A DNA stretch of 64,000 nt, from NCBI GenBank assembly GCA_040218145.1, contig JAVJQK010000122.1:124001-188000 (forward strand), in the 5' to 3' direction. The notes under the pieces are model-generated. The model was not told the DNA's origin. It searched no databases and saw nothing but the letters and a program-made list of their open reading frames with translations. Source of the stretch: Sandaracinaceae bacterium. GTDB lineage: Bacteria; Myxococcota_A; Polyangia; Polyangiales; Sandaracinaceae. Below are positions 19,206 to 27,997 of the stretch, piece after piece (positions within the stretch are counted from its first letter, which is position 1; the number at the start of each line of letters is the position of its first letter). A program made the position numbers and the translations under genes.

Positions 19206-20179
19206 GGCCCGCCATCTCCGGGCGCGGTGCGCGTGGTGGCCGCCCAGCAGAGCGTGCGCAGGTGCGGGTCGTCCGACGTGACCTCCACCCGGACCTCGCC
19301 GCGCTCGCGATCCCCCCGCGCCGCGTGACGGGTGGAGGCGACCATGCGCTTCCAGCCGTCCCCGTCACGGTGCGTCATGCGCCCCACCGGCTCGTCGTCG
19401 ACGAACAGAGCCACGGAGATGGGGGCGTGCTCCCGGTGGCGCTCGTGCTCGTAGTAGAGGTCCGCGTAGAGCACGATCTCGTCACCCAGGGGCACGTTCG
19501 GGAAGCGGGCGCGGATGGGCTCGGCGCCCTGCGGGTGCTGCCAGATGCAGTGACGGGGCTGCATGTCGAGATCGTCGAGCACCGTCTCGCCGACCCAGAG
19601 CCACGGGCGGGCCGGGTCACAGAGATGCCGGCGCGCGGGCGTGATCGGGCCCGCGCCGAGCCCCCCACCCTGCGGCCGACCGCCGGGCACGAACCGACAC
19701 GGGAGCTCGCGCTCTCCCTCGACGCGGCTCACCCGCGCGTCGCCGACGTGCTCGACGAAGTCGTAGAGGACCTCTTGCGGTTGCGGCAGCTCCCACCGGA
19801 GCACGCGGACCCGCCCGATCTGCTCGCTGAGCTGGGGCGCGGTCGGGGGCGCGATCTCGGGGCGATGCCCGCGGATCGAGAGCACCCAGAGGCGCCGGTG
19901 CTGCGCGAGGTCGGCCGGGGCTGCGTCCTCGAGCGACATCAGCTCTCCCAGCTCGCGGCGCACCAGGGGGTCGGCCCACGACGGCGAGGCGACGATGAGA
20001 TCCCCGGGGGCGTAGCCGTCGCGCACCCGCGCGGCCGCCTGCGACCAGTCGTCGTCGTCCACCACGCGCGCCTGGATCACGGCGTGCGCGGCGAGCTCCA
20101 CGACGGCGAGCGCCAAGAAGGCGAGCCAGCCAACCCCGCGCCAACCGCGCGCTCCCCCTCTCTGGTCGTCGTTCGCCAC
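19202..20179 (-). CDS. Membrane-anchored protein coupled to the glycosyltransferase
   Basis: This 325-aa protein has a single N-terminal hydrophobic segment (about 14-35) followed by a predicted extracytoplasmic domain. Its middle region (LYDFVEHVGDARVSRV, LCDPARPWLWVGETVLDDL) and the beta-rich C-terminus (ISVALFVDDEPVGRMTH) suggest two small domains, the second perhaps carbohydrate-binding-like. That is only an impression. It overlaps the glycosyltransferase by 4 bp, which supports a joint role in cell-envelope glycosylation. No family is recognised. Confidence 0.65.
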   Translation of the reverse strand: MANDDQRGGARGWRGVGWLAFLALAVVELAAHAVIQARVVDDDDWSQAAARVRDGYAPGDLIVASPSWADPLVRRELGELMSLEDAAPADLAQHRRLWVLSIRGHRPEIAPPTAPQLSEQIGRVRVLRWELPQPQEVLYDFVEHVGDARVSRVEGERELPCRFVPGGRPQGGGLGAGPITPARRHLCDPARPWLWVGETVLDDLDMQPRHCIWQHPQGAEPIRARFPNVPLGDEIVLYADLYYEHERHREHAPISVALFVDDEPVGRMTHRDGDGWKRMVASTRHAARGDRERGEVRVEVTSDDPHLRTLCWAATTRTAPGDGGP

Positions 20180-20220
20180 GCCGAGCCGGCCGCTGGGATA
20201 TCACGGCCGGCTGCGCCGGG

Positions 20221-22695
20221 CTATTCGGTCGGCACGCAGGTGAAGCGCGTCTCGAAGCTGTTCAGCACCGGGGTCTCGCTTCGATCGGCGTTCGCGCGGA
20301 GGACCGCCGTCACCCGAAGGAACGGGAGGTTGTTCGGCACGCCGGCGCCAGCGAGCCGGTTGGCGATGTCGATGGGGGGCGTGGTCGGCGGCGCGGTGAA
20401 GGTGACCGGCGTCGTCGAGGCCAGCCGCGAGAGCGAGTCCGCCGCGCGCAGCTCCCAGCGGATGCTCGTGCCGGCCGGCATGGAGACCGTGGTCCACGTC
20501 AGCTCCCCCCAGTCGGGGCGCTCGTTGTCGGCGCAGTGCACGGTGCTGTCGTAGTCGCGCCAGTACGTGCCCTCCGGCGGATACATCGGCCGGTTCGGGG
20601 GCACGAGGATCCGGACCGGGATGCGGTCGAGCACGAACGTGCCGTCGCCGATCACCTCGATGAAGAAGTCGAAGACCTGCGGCACCGAGGTCGGCATGAC
20701 GATGTCGTTCCGGAACGCGATCCGGAAGTCGACGTTCGTGCCGGGCAAGCACTGCACGAACGAGCGGCCGCCGCTGATCCCGGCGCAGCTGCCGGGACCC
20801 CAGCCCACCGCGGTGATCGAGTCGACGAAGCCGCGCTCGTCGATGGCCGTCGCCGCGTCGTCGACCGCGCGGGCCGAGATGTCCATGCGGTTGTAGTTGG
20901 CGAGATCGACCACCGCGTCGACGACCGAGCGGCCGAGGCCGGTTCCGGCCGCGCTGATGGGGAAGACGTAGCGCGAGCCGGAGCTGGAGTAGCTCGAGGT
21001 CGCGTCGGCCAGCGCGTTGGCGTCGTCGCGCCCGTAGCTGCCTCCGCTGTGCACGGTGATCACCCGGATCCCGGTCGCGTTCAGGGCCGAGACGGTGTCG
21101 CTCCAGCTCACCGGCCAGCGGCCCGTCGCGCGGCCCACGCTGAACCGGTAGGGCCCGCAGTTGGTCCCGTAGCCGAGCACGACCGCGTAGTAGGTGCCCG
21201 GGTTGAGCGTGCGCACGATGGTCGAGGTCCCGGCGGGCCCGGAGTCGTCGTCGCACGCGACGGAGTTGAACCCCGAGTCCATCAGCATCATCGCGGTGTC
21301 GTATCCCGAGCCCTCCGTGGTGAGCGTGATGGTCTCCCGGGTCGAGACCGTGAAGCGGAAGACGACGTCGCGCGACGAGTCCCAGAGGCACGGCGCGCTG
21401 TAGTTGTTGGCGTGCGAGCAGGTGTTGCCGGTCCAGCCGGTCCAGCTCGTCGCGGCGTCGCCCGTGAAGCGCGCGGTGGCCTGGGTGTCGTTGCCGCTGA
21501 CCGCCGTCGTCGGAGGCAGCGAGGTGCCGCCGATGGCGTAGTCGTAGCCGTACGGGCCGTTGTGGAAGGGCGCGTCGGTGAAGAGGATGAGGATCGGGAT
21601 CGTCCCGGCGCGGAAGCACGGATAGCCCCAGCCGGTCCCGCCGCACGGGCCGTTGGGCGCGAGGTAGGTGCCGAGGCCGCCGCCCGTCGCGACCGCCCAG
21701 AGCGCCTGCGCCTGGCTCTCCGGCCCGTCCATGCCGTAGTGCAGCCGGAGCCGGTTCACCGCGGTCTGCGCCGCGGAGACGCTCGCGGTGATGTCCTGGA
21801 AGTTCTGGTAGACCACGTCGCCCGAGGGCCCGCTGCCATACGGGCTGACCGGGTAGTCGTCGTGGGCGCCGACCCCGAACCAGGCGTCCGGGATCGTGCA
21901 GCGGATGGCGCCGATGATTCCGCCGCCGCAGCCCGAGATGAACGTGCCGCTCGTCAGATCGCGCTGGAGGTTGAAGATCTCGCCGCCCATGGACCCGGTG
22001 GTGTCCATCAGGAAGTAGACGTCCGCGGTCCGCACCTGGACCCGCACGTCGAGCGGGTCGATCTCGGCCGGGCCGCCGTAGGGCAGCTCGTGGAAGAAGA
22101 ACGTGTCGCCGTAGCAGGAGCCGTCGGCCGCGCGGTACGCGCCCGGACCCGGACACTCGTCCGCCACGTCGGGCACGCCGTCCCCGTCGGAGTCGGGGAG
22201 CGCGGCGGGGCCCGAGCCGTCGGTGCGGAGGCGGATGCCGCCCGCGCTCGGGTCGTAGCTGACGTCGGTGCTCCGACCGGGCAGATCCGCCGACGACGGA
22301 ACGTCGCGGCTGACCGCGCAGGTTGGATCACACGGGTTGCAGCTCGTCGGGCCGGTGATCAGCGGAGAGACGCCCGGCGCCGACCGGAGCGTGTAGGCGT
22401 GCACCGAGAGGCAGTCCGTCCACGCGTTGCCCTGGCAGTAGCGAGTGCCGCGCTGACAGACGAGAGAGCCGTCTTCCTGTGTCAGCGGATCGAGGTAGCA
22501 GTCCACGGGGCCCTGGTCGGGTTCGCAAGCGCAGCCCTCGGCGGGGTGCGCGCACGTACCCGCGTCGCCTCCGATCGGGACCGGGTCCAGGCCGGGGTCC
22601 TCGGCGGGTGCCAGCTCGGGCGCCTCCAGGGAGCAGCCGCCGAGCAGCGTCAACGCACAGAGCCACCGCATCCAGCCGGTCACAGCGATCCCCAT
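20221..22695 (-). CDS. vWA-like lipoprotein with TSP3-type repeat (paralogue A)
   Basis: This is about 824 aa from ATG 22695 (ATG 22671 also possible). A signal peptide with lipobox LGGC is followed by Cys-rich sections and one calcium-type repeat (DSDGDGVPDVADE). A von Willebrand A-like domain begins at about 227 with the metal-site motif DTTGSM (Asp231). Inserted around residue 390-530 is a beta-sandwich segment with RFTVST and NPGTYYAVV, reminiscent of PPC-like domains. The C-terminal third (from DFRIAFRNDIVMP) is shared with its neighbour. It is probably an outer-membrane surface adhesin or binding protein. It is a full-length paralogue of the gene directly upstream, so the pair arose by tandem duplication. 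Confidence 0.8.
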   Translation of the reverse strand: MGIAVTGWMRWLCALTLLGGCSLEAPELAPAEDPGLDPVPIGGDAGTCAHPAEGCACEPDQGPVDCYLDPLTQEDGSLVCQRGTRYCQGNAWTDCLSVHAYTLRSAPGVSPLITGPTSCNPCDPTCAVSRDVPSSADLPGRSTDVSYDPSAGGIRLRTDGSGPAALPDSDGDGVPDVADECPGPGAYRAADGSCYGDTFFFHELPYGGPAEIDPLDVRVQVRTADVYFLMDTTGSMGGEIFNLQRDLTSGTFISGCGGGIIGAIRCTIPDAWFGVGAHDDYPVSPYGSGPSGDVVYQNFQDITASVSAAQTAVNRLRLHYGMDGPESQAQALWAVATGGGLGTYLAPNGPCGGTGWGYPCFRAGTIPILILFTDAPFHNGPYGYDYAIGGTSLPPTTAVSGNDTQATARFTGDAATSWTGWTGNTCSHANNYSAPCLWDSSRDVVFRFTVSTRETITLTTEGSGYDTAMMLMDSGFNSVACDDDSGPAGTSTIVRTLNPGTYYAVVLGYGTNCGPYRFSVGRATGRWPVSWSDTVSALNATGIRVITVHSGGSYGRDDANALADATSSYSSSGSRYVFPISAAGTGLGRSVVDAVVDLANYNRMDISARAVDDAATAIDERGFVDSITAVGWGPGSCAGISGGRSFVQCLPGTNVDFRIAFRNDIVMPTSVPQVFDFFIEVIGDGTFVLDRIPVRILVPPNRPMYPPEGTYWRDYDSTVHCADNERPDWGELTWTTVSMPAGTSIRWELRAADSLSRLASTTPVTFTAPPTTPPIDIANRLAGAGVPNNLPFLRVTAVLRANADRSETPVLNSFETRFTCVPTE

Positions 22696-22803
22696 CTCCA
22701 CCCCACGCAGGAGGCGGCTACACGACAGCAATCTTCGGACCCGAATCGTATCGCGAGGATCAGCTCGGGATCACTCGCGAACAGTCACATCTCGGTTGCA
22801 GAG

Positions 22804-22822
22804 CTGCGAATCTTTTTCGCAG
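22804..22822 (-). other. 7-bp inverted repeat after paralogue B
   Basis: CTGCGAA and TTCGCAG flank a 5-base loop, 8 bp beyond the stop of the paralogue B gene on the minus strand. A hairpin is likely, but no U-rich tract follows, so I call it a possible processing or attenuating hairpin rather than a terminator. Confidence 0.4.
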
Positions 22823-22829
22823 GGCTGCG

Positions 22830-25349
22830 CTATTCCGTCGGGACGCACACGAAGCGCGTCTCGAAGGAGCGCAGCACTGGCGTCGCGCTCCGGTCCGCGT
22901 TGGAGCGCAGGACCGCGGTGACGCGCAGATAGGGCAGGTTGTTGGGCACCCCGGCGCTCGAGAGCCGGGCGGCGATGTCGATGGGAGAGGTGACCGGTGG
23001 CGCGGTGAAGCTCACCGGCGTCGTCCCCGGCAGCGCCGCGAGCGAGTCGGCCGCGCGGAGCTCCCAGCGGATGCTGGTCCCCGACGGCATGCTGACGGTC
23101 TGCCAGGTGAGGTTGCCCCAGTCGGGCCGCTCGTTGTCGGCGCAGTGCACGGTGCTGTCGTAATCGCGCCAGTAGCGCCCCTCCGGCGGGTAGAGGGGAC
23201 GGTCCGGCGGCACGAGGATGCGCACCGGGATGCGGTCGAGCACGAAGGTCCCGTCCCCGACCACCTCGATGAAGAAGTCGAAGACCTGGGGCATCGAGGT
23301 CGGCATCACGATGTCGTTCCGGAACGCGATCCGGAAGTCGACGTTCGTGCCCGGCAGGCACTGCACGAAGGTGCGTCCGCCGCTGATGCCGGCGCAGCTG
23401 CCGGGCCCCCAACCGACGGCGGTGATGGAGTCGACGAAGCCGCGCTCGTCGAGCCCCGTCGCCGCGTTGTCGGTCGCGCGGGCGGAGATGTCCATGCGGT
23501 TGTAGTTCGCGAGGTCGACCACCGCGTCGACGACCGAGCGGCCGAGGCCGCTGCCGGTGGAGCTGATCGGGAAGACGTAGCGCGAGCCGGAGCTGGAGTA
23601 GCTCGACGTCGCGTCCGCCAGCGCGTTGGCGTCGTTGCGGCCGTAGCTGCCGCCCGAGTGCACGGTGATCACGCGGATGCCGTTGCGGTTCAGCTCGGTG
23701 ACGGCCTGGCCCCAGGTGACCGGGTAGCCGGTCGGGGCGCCGCCGCCCGCGGTGGAGGGATCGCCGATGCTGAACCGATAGTTGCCGCAGCGCGTGCTGT
23801 AGCCGCCGATCACCGCGTAGTAGGTGCCGGGGTTCAGGGTGCGCCGGATCTGGGACGTGGTGCCGGGCCCGCCGTCGTCGTCGCAGGCGACGTCGCGGAA
23901 GCCGCCGTCCTTCAGGGTCAGGACGGTGTCGAAGCTCGAGCCCTCGGTGGTGAGCGTGATGGCGCGGCGGGTCGAGACCGTGAAGCGGAAGACCACGTCG
24001 CGCGAGCTGTCCCAGGCGCAGGGCGCGCCGTAGTCGTTGCGGTGAATGCAGGTGTTGCCGCGCCAGCCGGTCCAGGTCCTCGCGGCGTCGCCCGTCCAGC
24101 GCGCGCTCCAGCGGTTGTCGTTGCCGCTGACGTAGCGAGGGGAGGGGAGCGCGCCGCTGCCGCCGCCGCCGAACGCGTAGTTGTAGCCGTACGGGCCGTT
24201 GTGGAACGGCGCGTCGGTGAAGAGGATGAGGATCGGGATGGTGCCCGGCCGGAAGCACGGGTAGCCCCAGCGCCCTCCGCCGCAGGAGCCGCGCGCGCCG
24301 AGATAAGGGCCGAGCCCGCCGCCGGACGCCACCGCCCAGAGCGCCTGGCTCTGGGACTCGGGCCCATCCATGCCGTAGTGCAAGCGCAGCCGGTTCACCG
24401 CGTTCTGCGCGGCCGACACGCTGGACGTGATGTCCTGGAAGTTCCGGTAGACGACGTCGCCGCTGCCCGCGCTGCCGTAGGGGGAGCGTGGGTAGTCGTC
24501 GTGGTTGCCGACCCCGAACCACGCGTCCGGGATGGTGCAGCGGATGGCGCCGATGATGCCGCCGCCGCAGCCGGAGATGAACGAGCCCCGCGTCAGGTCG
24601 CGCTGCAGGTTGTAGATCTCGCCGCCCATGGACCCGGTGGTGTCCATGAGGAAGTAGACGTCCGCGGTCCGCACCTGCACCCGGATGTCGAGCGGGTCGA
24701 TCTCCGCCGGGCCGCCGTAGGGCAGCTCGTGGAAGAAGAAGGTGTCGCCGTAGCAGCTGCCGTCGGCGGCGCGGATGGCGCCCGGGCCCACGCAGTCGTC
24801 GGCCGCGTCGGGGATGCCGTCGCCGTCCGAGTCGGGAAGCATCGCGGTGCCGGAGCCGTCGACCTCGAGGCCGATGCCGCCCGCGCCCGGGTCGTACTCG
24901 ACGTCGGTGCTGCGGCCGGGCAGATCGCGCGTGCTGGGCACGTCGCGGCTCACGGCGCACGCCGGGTCGCACGGGTTGCAGGAGCTCGGGCCGGTCACGA
25001 GCGGAGCGGTGCCCGGCGCGCTGCGGAGCTCGTAGCTCCGGACCGACTCGCAGCCGGTCCAGGCCCCGCCGCGGCAGTAGCGGGTGCCTGCGTTGCAGGT
25101 CAGCGTGCCATCGGGGTTCTCGATGGGGTCGAGGTAGCAATCCACGGGCGGCTGGTCCGCGTCGCAGGCGCAGCCCTCAGCGGGACGGACGCAGTCGCCC
25201 GCGTCCCCGTCGATGGGCGTGACGTCTCCGGGGTCGCCCTCATTGCCCTGGTCCTGTTCGCCCTGGTCCGCCCCGGGAGGAGGCGCTTCGATCGCGCATC
25301 CTCCCATGAGGAGCAGACCGAACATCCAAGGCTGCCAACGCTGCATCAT
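22830..25349 (-). CDS. vWA-like lipoprotein with TSP3-type repeat (paralogue B)
   Basis: This is about 839 aa from ATG 25349 (or the adjacent ATG 25346; GGGGA lies just upstream). It has the same layout as the neighbour at 20221: signal peptide with lipobox MGGC, Cys-rich part, calcium-type repeat (DSDGDGIPDAADD), vWA-like domain with DTTGSM at Asp236, PPC-like insertion and the shared C-terminal third. The vWA metal site reads DxTGSM rather than the usual DxSxS, in both copies. The region upstream of the start, 180 bp, is unusually AT-rich for this window and may hold the promoter. Confidence 0.8.
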   Translation of the reverse strand: MMQRWQPWMFGLLLMGGCAIEAPPPGADQGEQDQGNEGDPGDVTPIDGDAGDCVRPAEGCACDADQPPVDCYLDPIENPDGTLTCNAGTRYCRGGAWTGCESVRSYELRSAPGTAPLVTGPSSCNPCDPACAVSRDVPSTRDLPGRSTDVEYDPGAGGIGLEVDGSGTAMLPDSDGDGIPDAADDCVGPGAIRAADGSCYGDTFFFHELPYGGPAEIDPLDIRVQVRTADVYFLMDTTGSMGGEIYNLQRDLTRGSFISGCGGGIIGAIRCTIPDAWFGVGNHDDYPRSPYGSAGSGDVVYRNFQDITSSVSAAQNAVNRLRLHYGMDGPESQSQALWAVASGGGLGPYLGARGSCGGGRWGYPCFRPGTIPILILFTDAPFHNGPYGYNYAFGGGGSGALPSPRYVSGNDNRWSARWTGDAARTWTGWRGNTCIHRNDYGAPCAWDSSRDVVFRFTVSTRRAITLTTEGSSFDTVLTLKDGGFRDVACDDDGGPGTTSQIRRTLNPGTYYAVIGGYSTRCGNYRFSIGDPSTAGGGAPTGYPVTWGQAVTELNRNGIRVITVHSGGSYGRNDANALADATSSYSSSGSRYVFPISSTGSGLGRSVVDAVVDLANYNRMDISARATDNAATGLDERGFVDSITAVGWGPGSCAGISGGRTFVQCLPGTNVDFRIAFRNDIVMPTSMPQVFDFFIEVVGDGTFVLDRIPVRILVPPDRPLYPPEGRYWRDYDSTVHCADNERPDWGNLTWQTVSMPSGTSIRWELRAADSLAALPGTTPVSFTAPPVTSPIDIAARLSSAGVPNNLPYLRVTAVLRSNADRSATPVLRSFETRFVCVPTE

Positions 25350-25529
25350 TCGATCCCCGCGGTACAGATCTCCGCCGACGGAATGCCGACGCCCCTCGTT
25401 CCTCCGCTCGTGTTGCAACGATCGGACCCGCTCTTGGAGATTGAAATCACTGATATTTTCGGCAGTCAGGGAGCGTCGGGCTGTGTCGTGATTGCGGGGG
25501 TCTGAAAAGATTTCATACGTGGACGCCGA

Positions 25530-26582
25530 TCAGAGCGGCCGGCTGATGCAGCGCGGCGCGCCTCCGGCCAGCGGCACCCCGCACACGGCCCCGGCCGAGC
25601 AGTCGCTCTGGCTCGTGCAGGATCCGCCGCTGGGCACACACTCGGTGACCCCGTCGCCCCAGAGATCGCGGCACTCGAAGCCGGTGGCGCAGTCTCCAGC
25701 GGTCGCACACGGGCCGAAATTGCCGCACACCCCGTCGATGAATTCCGGGTGAGTGCCGCAGACCTCGCCCAGCATCGGGCAGTCCGCGTTGTTGCGACAG
25801 CTCGGCCCACCGCTCCAGTGGCAGATCGTGGACCCCGTCCCGGTCACGTCGCGGCACGCGCCGAACCCCGGACAGGCGGCCACCGAGTTGCACGGGCTGT
25901 GCGACTTCAGGCAATAGGCCGCGCCGCGCATCCCGGACGCTTCGCAGTAGAACCCCCACGGGCAGGCGGCGGTCGGACCGCAGCCGATGCGACGATCGAC
26001 GCAGCTGCCCGCGTCACAGCTGTGCCCCGCGGGGCAGTCGCGGGAGTCGTTGCACGTGCCGGGGGTCGCGGCGCCGCACACCCCCATGCAGGTGCTGCCC
26101 GCCGCGCAGTCCATGTCGTCGGCGCAGCCGCGGCCCGCGGGATAGCAGCGCATCTGCCCGCAGCCGTTGGCGATGCAGGCCTCGTCCGCGGCGCAGTCCA
26201 CCCCGCTCGCGCAGGGCGTGCCCGGAGTGACCATCGAGCAGAAGTCGATCGACGAGTCGCCGGGATCGAAGGGGCCGCTGTCCGTGGGATCGCTCGCGTC
26301 GATCGGCGCTCCGTCCGGCAGCGTGGCCGCGTCCATGGTCGCGCCGTCGCCCGTCGTCGCGCCGTCCATCGGGGTCGCGCCGTCCATGCCGGTCGCCCCG
26401 TCGGGAAGCGCGCCGTCCGGCAGCGCGCCGTCCGGCAACACCATCGCGTCCATGTCCATCACGCCGGTGTCGGCGCGGGGACCCGAGTCGGGCACGGGGG
26501 GCGGAGGCGGCGGCCGGTTGGTCTCGCCGTCGCACGCCCCCAGCAGCACGAGCGCCGCGAGCCCCAGCCGTGCGCGGATCAC
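25530..26582 (-). CDS. Asp/Gly-rich, Cys-rich lipoprotein
   Basis: This is a 350-aa lipoprotein. The start is GTG 26582, preceded by GGAGG six bases upstream and overlapping the stop of the upstream gene (GTGA). The lipobox is LGAC. A low-complexity linker of about 70 residues repeats PDGA, MDGA and TDGA-like units. Then come about 230 residues with a Cys roughly every 8-12 positions, in a CxxxxxC pattern resembling EGF-like or Dickkopf-like Cys-rich repeats. All Cys pairs are expected to be disulfides in the periplasm or outside. A surface role is likely; the binding partner is unknown. Confidence 0.75.
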   Translation of the reverse strand: MIRARLGLAALVLLGACDGETNRPPPPPPVPDSGPRADTGVMDMDAMVLPDGALPDGALPDGATGMDGATPMDGATTGDGATMDAATLPDGAPIDASDPTDSGPFDPGDSSIDFCSMVTPGTPCASGVDCAADEACIANGCGQMRCYPAGRGCADDMDCAAGSTCMGVCGAATPGTCNDSRDCPAGHSCDAGSCVDRRIGCGPTAACPWGFYCEASGMRGAAYCLKSHSPCNSVAACPGFGACRDVTGTGSTICHWSGGPSCRNNADCPMLGEVCGTHPEFIDGVCGNFGPCATAGDCATGFECRDLWGDGVTECVPSGGSCTSQSDCSAGAVCGVPLAGGAPRCISRPL

Positions 26583-27895
26583 GACCCACCTCCGCAGCGC
26601 AGCAGCCCGAAGCGGACCTCGGTGCCGCCGGCCGCGTCGTCCGCCCAGGCCACGCCGATCTGACCGTCGCCGGTCACGCGCACCGTCGTGCGTCCTCCGC
26701 CCTCGGCCGCGTCGGTCAGCGTGATCGTCTCGACCACGTCCCCGAACTCGCTGACGAGCAAGACGCGGATCTGCGCGGGCATGCCGCCCTCCGGCAGCGC
26801 TCGATAGCTGACCACGTAGCCTCCGGCGAAGCGCGCGATCGACGCGTCGGTGCCGACGGTCGGGGGATCGGTGAGGATGCGCTCGTCCCCGACCAACGCG
26901 CCCTCCATGTCGAGCGCGCGGAAGCGGACCTCGCTGCGCACGCCGCCGACGAGGACGCCGAACACGACCGCGCCGCCCGTCACGCCGAGCGCCGCGTCGA
27001 CGGTGCCGTCCGCGTTGCCCTCCGCGCTGAGCGTGCTGACCGCGCCGCGGCGCGCGCCGCTGGCGTCGAGGCCCTGCATCAGGACGTCGCCCGTGCCGCC
27101 GACGCCCTCGCTCCAGACCAGGACGGGGCCGGCGTCGAGCTCGCCGATGGCGATCTGTCCGGGCTTGTTGGCCGCGGCGGTGGTCGTCTGCACGCCGCCG
27201 CTCGCCGAGCCGTCCGCGTTGAGCGCGCGCGCGCGCCCGGTCCGGGTCAGGGCGATCATGTCGTCCTCGACCCAGGAGAGCAGCACCCCGCTCGCGCCGC
27301 CGAGGAAGACGGGGTTGTCCTCGAGCTGCGCCGGGGTGTCGGTGACGATGTTGGGCGAGCCGACGAGCGAGAGGTCGGCCGAGAGGAGCTGCGTCCGGAG
27401 CTCGAAGCCCGTGGTGCCCTCGTTGCTCACGTAGGCCGCGATCCACTGGGTGCCGACCGGCGTGATCTGCGGCGCCCGGTCCTGGCTGGGATCGCTGGTG
27501 ATCTCGACCTCGGGGCCAGGGATGCCGTCGGAGCCGATGCGCTGCCCGTAGATGTCGGGGAAGCCGTCCCGCGTCTCGTTCCAGACCACGCCGAAGCCGT
27601 CCGCGGCGGCGGCGAAGCCGACCAGGCGAGGCGCGGCGCGCGGATCCACCGCGAGCGCGTAGACGTCGTCGGGCGAGACGGTGCAGGAGAGCGGACCCGC
27701 GTCGCCGGGCGGCGGAGTGCTCGAGTCGCCGCCGTCCATGGGATCCTCGCCTCCATCCATCGGGGGCCCGACGTCGGCCATCCCGGTGTCTCGCAGACCC
27801 GAGTCGTTGGGCGGCGGCGGCGGCGCGGGGCCGTCGTCGCACGCCGCGAGGAGCAGAAGGCAAGCCGCAGCCGGCGTGAGCGCGGAAAGTTTCAT
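26579..27895 (-). CDS. Predicted lipoprotein with repeat-type beta domain
   Basis: This is a 438-aa lipoprotein with lipobox LAAC and a Pro/Asp/Gly linker (DDGPAPPPPPNDSG). The rest is a series of roughly 50-residue segments, each with a Trp or Val-rich beta pattern and Asp-Gly turns (GFGVVWNETRDG, PQITPVGTQWIAAYV, PVFLGGASGVLLSW, GPVLVWSEG). This suggests a beta-propeller. I used ATG 27895; ATG 27904 is in frame too. It overlaps the downstream Cys-rich lipoprotein by 4 bp. Its promoter region contains a tRNA-like fragment. Confidence 0.7.
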   Translation of the reverse strand: MKLSALTPAAACLLLLAACDDGPAPPPPPNDSGLRDTGMADVGPPMDGGEDPMDGGDSSTPPPGDAGPLSCTVSPDDVYALAVDPRAAPRLVGFAAAADGFGVVWNETRDGFPDIYGQRIGSDGIPGPEVEITSDPSQDRAPQITPVGTQWIAAYVSNEGTTGFELRTQLLSADLSLVGSPNIVTDTPAQLEDNPVFLGGASGVLLSWVEDDMIALTRTGRARALNADGSASGGVQTTTAAANKPGQIAIGELDAGPVLVWSEGVGGTGDVLMQGLDASGARRGAVSTLSAEGNADGTVDAALGVTGGAVVFGVLVGGVRSEVRFRALDMEGALVGDERILTDPPTVGTDASIARFAGGYVVSYRALPEGGMPAQIRVLLVSEFGDVVETITLTDAAEGGGRTTVRVTGDGQIGVAWADDAAGGTEVRFGLLRCGGGS

Positions 27896-27915
27896 CACGA
27901 TCATCGTAGCGCAGG

Positions 27916-27941
27916 TCCCGGGTTCGAATCCCGTTTTGGGT
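27916..27941 (+). other. tRNA 3'-end-like fragment
   Basis: The sequence reads as the T-arm and acceptor strand of a tRNA: a TTCGAAT loop at 27923-27929 flanked by CGGG and CCCG (four paired bases), followed by TTTGGGT. No matching acceptor 5' strand (ACCCAAA) or other arms occur in the 75 bp upstream, so no complete tRNA is present. Fragments like this are typical leftovers of integration at a tRNA gene, but chance cannot be excluded. Confidence 0.45.
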
Positions 27942-27997
27942 ATACGGGCGTGCGACGCCGCGCTTGACGGGTCCGAGATGCACCGCAAGCTGCAGGC

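Noticed and set aside
22804-22822. Intrinsic terminator after the vWA paralogue B gene
   Set aside because: The hairpin is good but no U-rich tract follows on the minus strand, so it is listed only as an inverted repeat.
27841-27950. Complete tRNA gene around the TTCGAAT loop
   Set aside because: No acceptor 5' strand complementary to TTTGGGT and no D or anticodon arm found upstream, so only a fragment is reported.
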